Shown here: positions 26,501 to 38,500 of the stretch, one piece after another
Layout: the number at the start of each line of letters is the position of its first letter
Position numbering within the stretch: the first letter of the stretch is position 1
Notes under the pieces: model-generated
The model's input: only the letters and a program-made list of their open reading frames with translations
The model's database searches: none
Told to the model about the DNA's origin: nothing
Position numbers and translations under genes: made by a program
Origin: Tenrec ecaudatus
Lineage: Eukaryota > Chordata > Mammalia > Afrosoricida > Tenrecidae
Length of the DNA: 64,000 nt
Assembly (NCBI RefSeq): GCF_050624435.1
Contig: NC_134530.1
Span: 142,950,721-143,014,720 of the forward strand
Direction of reading: 5' to 3'

Positions 26501-29500
26501 GAGGAGACAGCCTCACCTATCTCCAGAGGTAAGGCTGATGTGTTCACACTGCTGACATTGCAGTTAGCAGTCAAACCTATAACCCATTATACTACCAAGG
26601 CCCCTTTTAGGAAGAGTAGAACTCTGTAAATCAGGAGAGATTGGTAAAGTCAGTATGGTAGTGCTCCAAAGACGCAAAGTTGGACATTCACCCTTATTTA
26701 GAAATGACACGAAGAAGAAAATTGACCCACTCCTCCTTTTCCAAGAGTTAGAAGGATTAAAGAAAGATTCTCTTCACATTTGAGAGGGTTTAACGTAAGG
26801 AATGATATTTTGCAAGTAGATGGGAAGTATTAAAAAATACAGGCGAGTTTCTGAACAGTTGATCTTCAGGACTACGAAGTCTGGTACAGATGCTAGACAG
26901 GCTCTAGACAGGATGGAGGGAGGAGTAGAATGGAGCTAGTGTGAAGGCAGGGTGGCTGGAGGAAGCGTGTCTGTTCTTATGAAGCGGACTGTGGATGGCA
27001 GAGATGAAGGCAGCATTTGGTAATAACAAAGAACATTTCATGGCAGGGTGGGGAGCGTTGGAAAAGAGGAAAAGGGAAGACGAACTTTTAATACAGTCTT
27101 TGCACATAAATAAATGCTTTCTTTGGTTGAATTAATGTGTCTGTACGATTTCACAGAATATATTTCAAGACATACTAGTGCGGCAAACTGCCATCCCATT
27201 TTGAATAGTAGATTCCAATTTTAAGGACATAGGAATACAAGCTATAGAATTAAATACATGTATCATCTATGGAAATTTAATATATGTCTAATATAAGGCC
27301 CATTTTTTGCTTTATTGCATTTCCATGTACCAGATAGCAGATTTTTATTTTAGACTGCTTCCAGTTCCTTCAACCATTTATTGGACATGTAGTGTAAAGG
27401 AAACAGTACAATCTATAAAAGACACAAGAATTAGACTAAACAAGATAGAATTGAAACAGAAAAGTGTGAAAACAATGACCATATAGCCAACAAATATCCA
27501 GTGATCAAAATACTTGTAAGACACTGAAAGCTTAACAGCAAAAAGACAAATACCCCAGTCATGAAATGGAAAGGGCTTGGATAAACATTGCAACAAAAAT
27601 GGCATCATTACCCCTTCAGAGAGACGCAAATTAAAACCACAGTGAGATGCAACTACCCCCCCCCCAGGATAAAAAACAAAGCAAAAGGCATAAAGTAGGG
27701 ACCTTGGGAAGGAAGTGGGGACATTGGAACCCTAATCCACTACTAATGGGAATGCAAAGAGGTATAACCCTATGAAAAACTGTGTGTCATGTCCTTAAAA
27801 CCCACGCTTAAAATAGAGCTACCCTGTGACCCAAGACTTCCATTCTTAGCTATATATCCCCCCAAAATTGAAAACAGATTCAAAGAGAGACTTGTACACT
27901 GGTTGTCATTGCAGCACCGTTCACAATAGCCAAAAGGTGGGAGCATCCTCAATGCCCATCAGCAGATGAATGGATAAATTAAATGTACATCTAAACTGCG
28001 GAATGCTACTGATTCCAGGAGGAGAAGTGAAAACTTGCTATTTGTGACAGTATGGGTGGAGCGTGAAGACATGTTCAGAGAAATAAGTCAATAAAAAGAA
28101 CAAATCCTCTATGGCCTCACTTACATCAAGTCAAAAAAAGGCAGATAGATAGAGGCTAAAACTTATTAGTGATTATGAGGTGGCAGCAAGAGGAAGTAAA
28201 GGAGGTTAGTGGTGATGGGAAAATCTCCTTGATTAAGAATGGAGTTGCAGAGCCAATTATTGTAACTGCTGTCAGCAAGTTAGACACTTGTAAAAAGTTA
28301 GATAGACATATTTATAAGAAGCGACTCCCCCCACACACACACACACACAATTGCTGCAGATGTAACTTATATACAACCAAACACCTCATGGGATTGGTTT
28401 GACGATTGGAAGGTTTCGGTCATGGTTCCTTGGGACAGCTCGGTTAATTGGCCTAACATAGTGGTTCTCAACCTTCCTAATGCTACGACCCTTTAATACA
28501 CTTCCTCGTGTGGTGGTGACCACCAATCATAAAATTATTTTTGTTGCTACTTCAAACTGTCATTTTGCTTCAGGTGACCCCTGTGAAAGGGTTGTTCGAC
28601 CTCCAAAGGGGTCGCGGCCCACAGGTTGAGAACTGCTGGCCTAACAGCATGTGTAGTGCTGCTTGCTTGTGTTCTCCCTCTGGGTTCTTTGTGAAGTGTC
28701 CGGCGTCTTAAAAGCCTGCAAGTAGCCATCCAAGGCACGGTCGGTCTCTGTTTCCTTGGGGCAACAGAGGAGGGAAGTCAGAATAAAAGGATGATATGAG
28801 AGACATGGCTAATTGCCACCAGGAGCAACAGTCTTTGCCAGGAGACCTAGATGGTGACTGGCTACCATTATTAAACATTTTGGTCAAAAGAGGGAAATGC
28901 AGAACAGAATTTCATATTCTCATAGACTCTACACTTTTGGAGCCATGGAGAGTGAGTGAGCCCCTGAAACTGTTGCCCTAAGATCATCTTTAAACCTTAA
29001 ACCAAATAGTCCCGAAGTCATTTAAAAGTAGAACAGTAGTTTAGCTTAACTAGTAAACAAGGATCTTCCCTTGAGCACGGTACACTTTTAAGAACTATCT
29101 GTAGAGTTGCTATGAATCAGCATCAGCTCATGGCAGTGAGTTTCACTTTGGTTATGCAGGATCGAATTGACTGGCAACTTGAAAGATTAAATACGAAATG
29201 GGCGGGGGTATCGAGTTTATGTTAATCAGGGAGGAACAACTCAGATAATCCGGGCAAGAATGGATTTACACAACTTGAAGAATGTAATCAGCGTCACTGA
29301 ACTGTGCAAGTGGAAACTGTTGAATTGGTCTATGTTGTATGTATGAACAACAAAATAAATAAGATCAAGGTGTCAGAGAAAATGAGGTGGGACTAAGGTA
29401 AAGACAGTTGGTTCAAGAAACACTGTGTTTAGTGCAAGTATCTTAAATGTTTTACTGTCCCAAGTACTAGCTGCTTTGTCTTGATATACTTTAAAAATCT

Positions 29501-32500
29501 AGTCTCTAGAATGATGGTGTGCCTTTTCTGGTCTGATTTAGGTGTATACTCTTGATGTACCAGATGCGTTCTATTACTGTTACAGTCCAGACCCTAACAA
29601 TGCAAATGAGAAAGATGCCATCATGGAAGTGATGGCTGAGCAGATAGTTACAGTGTGTGCCACCCTGGATGAAAATCCTGGAGTAAGATATAAAAGGTAA
29701 GGCACGAAGCAGTGTCTGTGCAGGCTAGGCTTTCCGTTGGCTGTTCCTTATACAGGTAAGTGGGGCTTCTGTTACCTGTTGACTTGCAGACTTTATTGTC
29801 CTCGTAATTTAAGTTCTGCAGCTAAGAGATTTAAAGTTTAAGCCTTAAGTTTAATTTTAAGCCTTTGTTACTGAATTTCACAGCTTAAATTTGGTATGAT
29901 TTACAGACATTTTTCATGGCTTTCAAAAAGCATGTAGGAAATGTGTCTTTGTTGACATGTAGGGAGTGCTTTTATGCGAGGTTCCGTCCAGGTGGTTCCG
30001 ACTCATAGTCACCCTATGTACAACAGAACAAAACAGTGCCTCGTCCTACAACGGCCACCATGTGTGAACCGCCTTTGTAGCCACTGGGTCAGTCATCTGG
30101 TTAAGGGTGTCCTCTTTTACACTGACCCTCTACTTTGCCAAGCCTTTTCCAGGGACTGGCTTCTTCTGATAACATGTACCAAGTATGTGAGTCAAAGTAG
30201 CACCATCCTCACTTCGTAGGAGCCTTCTGGCTGTATTTCCCCCAGAGCAAATTTGTTTGTTCTTCTGGCAGTGTGTGGTACTTGCAGAATTCGTAACCAG
30301 CACCGCAATTCCAACTCATCAGTCTGTCACTGGTCTTCCTCATTCACGAGTACAGTTTTCACATGGAAATGAGGCAGCGGAAAATAACGTGGCTTGGGGT
30401 CAGGAGCAACTTAGTTCTCAAAGTGACATTTTTGCAGATCCACCAGATTTTCCAAGTGGAATACATTGTTTAATTTTGTGATTGCTGCTTCCATGAGGAT
30501 TGATTGTAGATCTAATTAAAATGAATACTTCTCTCTGCAAGGATCTGGCTGCTGAAGTCATGGCAGTCCTGGGGAATCTAAAAGAAGCATATGCTAACCA
30601 GTAATAAAACTCTACCAAGAGAGCAATCACGAAGTATTTATGGAAGCCCCTAAATGATAGAAAAGGAACGACCAGAGGCCAAGCCCCTTCTAAAGGTTCC
30701 CTCTGCAGTCTGGGCTGGCCTGAAAAATAAAGACTTCACACACATAATTGAAAAGAAGGAAGGAAGGAAGAAAGAAAGAAAGAAGCAGGAAGGAAGGGGA
30801 AGGGAAGAAGGAAATGAAATGAAATACTGACAACTTCAGTCTTTTCTCCACTTAGCATGATGTTATCTATTAGTCCAGTTATGGGGATTATTAGTTTTTT
30901 TTCAAAATTTTCAACATCAAGTGCTTCAAGTACTTTTTATTTTCAGCAAGCAAGGTTGTGTTATCTGCATATCACAGCTTGGTAATGAACCTTCCTCCCT
31001 CCCATCTTGATGTCTTGTTCTTGTAGTCAGCATTTGGATGGAGTGAGCGTGATGAAAGGGTAACCCTAACACACACCTTTCCTGATCTTCAACCAGGCCT
31101 ATTCCAACTACTACCTCTTGGTCTATGGACAGATTCCACATGAACACAATGAAATGTTCTGGAATGCCCCTTCTCCTCAATGCTATTCATAGTTTGTTAT
31201 AATTAACACAGTTGAATGCCATAGTTAATAAAATACAAATAAGCATCTTTTTGGTAGTCTGCTTTCAACCAAGATTCAGCTGATGTCAGCATTGATGTTC
31301 CTTGTTCCATATCCTCTCCTGATTCTGCCTTGATTTCTGGCAGTTCCCTGTCAATGTGCTACTGCAGCCATTTTTTATCTTCAACAAAAGCGTACGTGCA
31401 TTTGATATTGATGATATTGTTTTATAATTCCACATTCTGTGGGGTCACCTCTTTTTGAATGGGCATCAGTACGGATCTCTTCCAGTTAGTCAGCCAGGTA
31501 ACTGTCTTCCAAATTGCTTGGCATAGACTATTAAGGGCTTCCAGTGCTTTTTGTACTTGAGATGGTTTAGATATTCAAGGGGGAAATATTAAAAATGGTG
31601 TATTGGCTCTCATGGATTTGTTTCAATTTTCTTCAACTTTAACCTGAACTTACATATGAACAATTGATGGTTTGTTCAACAGTTGATCCCTGTCCTTGAT
31701 TTTGACTGATCATACTGAGCTTCTTCATTGTCTCTTCCCACACATGTTGTCAGTTTGATTCCTATGTTTATATAAGGGGTACATCCACCCCCAACAAAAC
31801 AGAAAAAAAGCTCTGTTAGGCAGAGTTTTCATAGTGCGCATTTTCCCCACTAGGCGAGCATCGAGCAACTTGCTCTGAGTTAATACACCCAGTGGCATCG
31901 CCTGGTATCTCTGGTCACAGTGAATTTTTTCATAAAAGCAGTTTTGCTCGAATCTTGTTTTTTGTGATGGCCAATTTTAGAGAACAGCATGTGGCTGTGA
32001 AATTTTGTTTCCTACTCAGGAAAAATGCCACAGAAACTGTTGTGATATTAAACAAAGCTTACAAGGACAATGCTATTGGAAAAACTCAAGTATATGAATG
32101 GTTTTCTCATTTCAAACAAGGTAAAATGCCGATTGATTACAAACCTTTTTCTGAATGTCCGTCAACTTCTCAAACAGACGAAAATGTGGACAAAATTCAT
32201 GCACTTGTGCTCGAAGACTGGCGACAGATCATTGAAAAGATAGGGAACTATCTGAACTGTCTTGGAGCTCAGTTCAGCAAATTTTAACAGAAGATTTGAG
32301 AATGAGAAGGGTCGCTGTGAAGTGTGTGCCTCGGGCTCTGGCTGACCGGCAAAAAGAACGTTGAGTGGAAGCATCTTGTGCTTTAAAAGAACAACCCAGA
32401 CTTTTTTACTGGTGACCAGACATGGTGCTGTTCTTATAACCCTGAAAGCAAACGTCAATCAAGCCAGTGGAAGATGCCATCATCACCTCGCACCCCCAAA

Positions 32501-35500
32501 AGCTGGTCAAGTGAAATCAAAGATCAAGATGATGCTCATTTGCCTTTTTTTTAATGTGAGCAGGGGGATAGTACATTTGGAGTTCGTTCCACCAGGTCAG
32601 ACTTAATCAAGTTTTCTATTTAGAGCAGCGGTTCTCAACCTGTGGGTCACGACCCCTTTGGGGGTTGAGTGACCCTTTCACAGGGGTCACCTAAGACCAT
32701 CGGACAACGCATTTTACTCCTCTATCCGTCTCCAGATGGGTCCGCCCAAATGCAGATACACCCTTATATGAGTACCTGGCATGAAGACTGTTACCCATGC
32801 TATACTATGCTACAAGACAAAATTTCATTTACTTGTAATTTCATTTACTTAGAAATAAATATTTCACAATATATAATTATATATTGTTTTGTGATTAGTC
32901 ATTATGCTTTAATTATGTTCAATTTGTAACAATTAAAATGCATCCTGCATATCAGATATTTATATTACAATTCATAACAGTAGCAAAATTATAGTGATGA
33001 AGTAGCAACAAAAATAATTTTATGGTTGGGGGTCACCACCACATGGGGAACTGTATGAAAGGGTCGCAGCATGAGGAAGGCTGAGAACCACTGGTCTAGA
33101 GCTTCAGAGAAGATTGAGTAACAGTATGCGACAACAGTGCCTGGCTTGTGGCAGATGGGGGACTTGTTTTACTACCATGACAATGCGCCAGCTCATGCTT
33201 AGTGTGCCAGTTTGGGGCAAAAATACAGCATGCCTCACTTGCCCCACCTTACTCACCTGACCTTACTCTGTGCAACTTCTTTTTGTTTCCTGAAATGAAG
33301 AGGGACATGAAAGGACAGTGATTTGATGATAGACAAGAGGTGAAGAAAAAACTGAGGGAGTACTGTCATCTATCCAAACAGATGAGTTTGAAAAATGTTT
33401 CCAAAAATGGAATCACGGATTTGCTAAATGTAATGAATGTAATGGAGAGTACTTTGAAGGTGGTAAGGTTATTTCGTAAAACCTGTAAACATGCAGTTGT
33501 CCAGATATGTATTTGCCAAATTCATAGAACTATATACTTAAAACACTTAATTTACATGTAGATTATATCAGACTTATTTAGACAATTTATTGAATTTTTA
33601 ATTATTGTCAATCAGTGTGGTAATTATTACATATTTGGGAGACTGACAATTTATGCTTTACCAAGGTTACTAGTAGATATTGAGTCTATTGAGTGAATAA
33701 CTCATGCTGCACTAATTATATTTTTTTCTTGTATATATGAGTTGGGGCAAGGGAGTGTGGAGTCAGTATGGGGTTTATAAAAGAAAAGAAACTGTAAATA
33801 CCTAGCTTTTGGGGAAGGGATGGCGATTCTGGGGGGTTTCCCCCACATATTTCATCTGGTGAGGTCCACAGGTATTCATGTCTCAAAATTCTGTCATGCA
33901 GTCTCCAGCTTTATTACAGCACCCCTGTTTCCCAACTACTGAGCTTTCTTCTTTGTTTCCAACTTATACTCCCGAATCACCAGTCATTATTAATGTACCT
34001 TCATTGCATGTTTGAGTAATATCAGACTGAAGAAGTTGGTAGAATTTTTCAATTTCTTCATGACTGCCTAATTTAGTGGTTGGTACATAAAGTTGTATAA
34101 TAGTTGTATTAACTAGTCTTCCTTATAGGCAGATAGTTATCCTATCCTAGACAGCATTTTACTTCAAGATGGATCTTGAAATGTTCGTTCTGATGACTAA
34201 TTAGACACCACTCCTCATGAAATTGTCATTTCAGCAGAATATGTCATGGGATTGTCAGACTCAAAATGGCCAATATCAGTCCATTCCATTTACTAATGCT
34301 AAGGAGGTTGATCTCTATGCATTCCATGTCCTGTTGGATGACTTCCACTTCCCTAGATTCATACTTCATACCTTCAACTTTTGATTATTAATGGGTTCTT
34401 GCAGTTTTTGCTCTCATTTTGGGTCATCCCTCATCAACAAATGAAGGTTCCAATAGCTTTGCTCCATCCACTCTGTCCATGTCATTCAGGTCGAGTCTAC
34501 ATGGAGGAGACAGCTTATCCCCAGTTGTATTTTGAATGGCTTCCAACCTAAGAGACTCGTCTTTCAGCACTATATCTGATAATACCAGCACTATATCTCA
34601 CAAGGAGCTCTGCTGGTATAGTGTTTACACAGTGACTGCTAACCATAAGGTCAACAGTTCGTAACTACTCCTCAGGAGAAAAATGAGGCTTTCTACTCCT
34701 GTACAGAGTTACAGTCTTGGAATCCCATAGGGCATTTCTGCCCTGTCCTATATGGTTGATAAGAGTCAGAATTGACTCAGTGGCAGCAAGTTAGTCAGTG
34801 AATCATATCTCACAATAGTCTGCTGCTATAACCTTAGAATCAGTCAACCTACCTTTTTTGGTAGCATTTTGATAGTCCGGAAATTGCTAAAACTTGTTAA
34901 CCATCGGCCTCTTTGCTGGTACTTGATATCCCCAGTGGCATAGTTTCCAACATTGCAATAACACACAAACCACCACAGTACAGCAAACTAACTGATCAGT
35001 GATGGTATGTACCTGTCATGTTTAATATTTTGTCATTACTGTCCACCAATTTTAAGCAATTTTAAGATACCTTTTAGTGTATCTAAACCCAGCAGTCATT
35101 CTAAATAGCTTTGTGGGGTAAGGGTTTCTTAAGGAGGTGAAATTTTACATTAGTAATTTGTATATTTATTTGCTCTCTTTCAAGAGTTCTTTCATTTGAA
35201 TATTGTTCTTTGTCAGGTTAGCTGGCTGAATTATTTAAGTCATATGCTACCCTGCATTTAAGTTATATCATTCTTACCTAGTTCTTAAAAGTCCACTGTT
35301 AATTACTTAGAAAAAAATTAATTTCCTTATTTCAGGTATTACCAAACAAGCTCTTTATTCATACCTGAGAATCAAAACATTATTTTCCTTACATATATTA
35401 TGCTAATTCCATTCTGGACTTCCCTGGTGCCGAATTTAGAGCTCCTACTAGATTTCAGTCTATTTTTGACGATTGGTTATATTCAAGGAAATGACTAAAT

Positions 35501-38500
35501 AATACAAATGTATAATATAACAGTTCACCTATAGACCTGTTTTGTGTTACTATAATAATTAATAATACAGGCTATTAAAATTCTGTAACATTCTTGTGCA
35601 AATTATTCCTTTATACATTATAGAATTTAAAATGTAGTTCAAATATGAATTTCTTTTTTTTTATTAGAGAAACAAATCCACATAAACTCATATATATGAG
35701 ATAGTTTTATAAAAAGGGTAAGTCTGCATTAAAAAAGCATCCCAACCCAGTGCTGCCCAAGCCCATAAGTCAAACATTAGCCCATATGTCTGACACCAAT
35801 CTACAAAGCCCTCCTCCATCTCACAAAACACATATAATGACTCTGAATGCAGGAGGAGAAAGCCAAATTAGTGAATGTGTAAACATTTCAGCACTGGCAA
35901 GGGTCTCCACATGGCTGTTCCAGCACCCAGGGCTGCATTGGGGTAGGTCCATGTGACTTCTTCTCAGGGATGTCTCACAGGAAGTGAGCCTTGTCAGCTG
36001 AAGCAGGGAACTGGCTAAGGCAGCTGCACCCTGGTCCGACCCCAAATATGAGTTTCTTTTTTAAACTCTTAAAGCAAAAAAATAAAATTATTTTAATGAA
36101 AATATTTTAAAGCCAAAAAACTTTTCATTATTTTATATTTGTCATTTTATTTTTAAGGTATTTAACCTAAAAAGTCTTTAATACTATGACACCCTCAGAA
36201 TGAGACCAAATATTTTTGAGGTTGGCATGATAGTTGAACTTTTCAAAGTTTTTTCTTATAGTCTTATTGTTATTATTGTTGTTAGGTATTATTGACTTGG
36301 TTCCAAGTCATAGGGACCCTATGCCATCTTGAAGTTAATAATACTACCACTGGTCATGAAGTTGCCATGTAGAATAGAAACGTATTCTCATAGATGATAA
36401 CAACATGCAATTGGCTTTTAGAAAGTTGGCTAGTGTTAAGGGGGATAATGGTCAGTGAACATAGAGAGTAATTTTATAATATCTAGATTTAAGTTATGAT
36501 TAAAAAATCTAGACCAAAATATTAAAATTACATAACCCAGAAGTGACACTTTTAGATGTAATATACCATAGAGAAACAAGTATGTGCACGGGATACTTGT
36601 TTCAACATTGTTTGTAATGTATAAAATTGAAGATGACTTAAATATTAATGAATACATAGAATCCAGTATATTTGCCTAGTTAAATACTGTATAAAACTAA
36701 ACTAAAGAAATCTTATATTTATATCAAGGTGAACAGATCTCAAAAACATGTTGATGTGCCATTTATAAAAGTACTTAAAGTCACAAAATATAAAATATGT
36801 ATGACAAATGCGCACACATCTGTAAGGTCAGAATCGATTCAATGTCAGTGAACAAAGGAGCTTCAAAAAGTTTTATGAAAAAGTTCCAGTATCTTTGAAT
36901 TTCATTTTCCATGAACTTTTTGGAGCCCTTTCATATACATACCTACTCCTCGCTTACTTTCATATTGCTTGAATTTTTGCATTTCTGACAGTAGCAGAAG
37001 ATCTGCTATCCAACTATTTTTGCCATTAACAACATACAGCTGACTTTAGCAAACACCACGGTGAGAGTAATGCTGGGCTGTGTTGGTTAAGGGTATGTGG
37101 CAATTTGGCTGGGCCTTGATTTTGTAGTTACGTAATAGTTATGTAAAGGTATAATTGGGCACTTAGATAATGATGAAATTTGGCAGTTATATAATGATAT
37201 AGTCATTTTCTATTTTATGGTCTAATGTCATAATCCCTTTTTCCATAATGCTGATTTTCACATAACAATCTGAATATTTTAATGAATGTGGAAAAATTCA
37301 GTTAATACTGTATCAAATATATATTTAATTATGTCTGGAGTATTGAAAAGCAAGGATGTAATTTTGAGGACTGAGTTGCTCCTGGCCCAAGCCATGTTAT
37401 TTTCAATTACCTCATATGCATATGAAAGTTGGACATTGAATAAGGAAGACCAAAGAGGAATCAATGCATTTGAACTGTGCTGGTGAAGAAAAAAACATTG
37501 AAAGTACCCTGAACTGCTCAAAGGACAAAGCAATCGGTCTTGGAAGAAGTTTGGCCAGAGTGCTCCTTAGAGACGAGGATGGCTAGACTTTGTCTTACAT
37601 ACTTTGGATGTACTGTTGGTAGAGACTTGTCCCTGGAGAAGGACATCATGCTTAGTAAAATGAAGGAGCAGCAAAAAGAGAAAGGCCCTCAACGAGGTGG
37701 ACTGACCTGTGGGGCCATCATAGACTCAGGGAGATAAGGCTGGCTCAGGACCTAGCGCTGTTTCCTTCTATTGTGCATAGGGTCACCCGGGGTCAGAACT
37801 GACTCAACAGCACCTAACAGCATATGTCTGGAATTTAAAGGATCCTGGTGACATACTGGTTAAGCGCTTGCCCTCGAAAGGGCAGCCCTCCAAAAGCCAC
37901 CAGCTAGCGACTGTAAAGGCTATAGCTTTGGAAACCCTATGGGGAAGTTCTGCTCTGTTTTATAGGGTTGCTAACATTCTGTGGAACCTAACCATGTGGA
38001 TACGTGAAGAGTGGGTGGATGGAAGGGCATGGAGAAATGACTGGAAGAATACACACTAAATCCATAGTAGTGGTTGTTTGGATTAGATGTAAGGGGAGGA
38101 CTAGGATTTGGGGAAGAAAGGAAAAGGCAGCTCTATTTATAAGACTTTATTTCCTTTACATTACATATATCAAACATAGGACATTTACATTGGTAAATTC
38201 CAAACCAAACAAACTTAAAAAAACCAAACCCAGTGTTGTTGTTGAGTCAATTCTGACTTAGTTCTGACTAGTGACCCTGTAGGACAGGAGGCTCGCCCCA
38301 CAGGGCCGCCAAGACTCCTCGTCTTTACAGCAGCAGGCCGCTACCTCTTCAGTGGAGCGTGCTGACACTTCACAGGCAGTGCTTAACCACTGTGCCACCA
38401 GGGCCCATTACGTTCCAGGCATCGAACTTTTCCACGTGTATTAAAAATTTCAGATTAAGACTTTTAAACTTTGGTTTTATGATACTGAAATTATGACCTA

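Noticed and set aside
30755-30826. GA tract as a regulatory GAGA element
   Set aside because: Looks like an ordinary microsatellite between two LINE pieces.
31892-32287. 131-codon open frame as a host gene
   Set aside because: It is the N-terminal half of a mariner transposase that soon breaks by frameshift; not a host gene.
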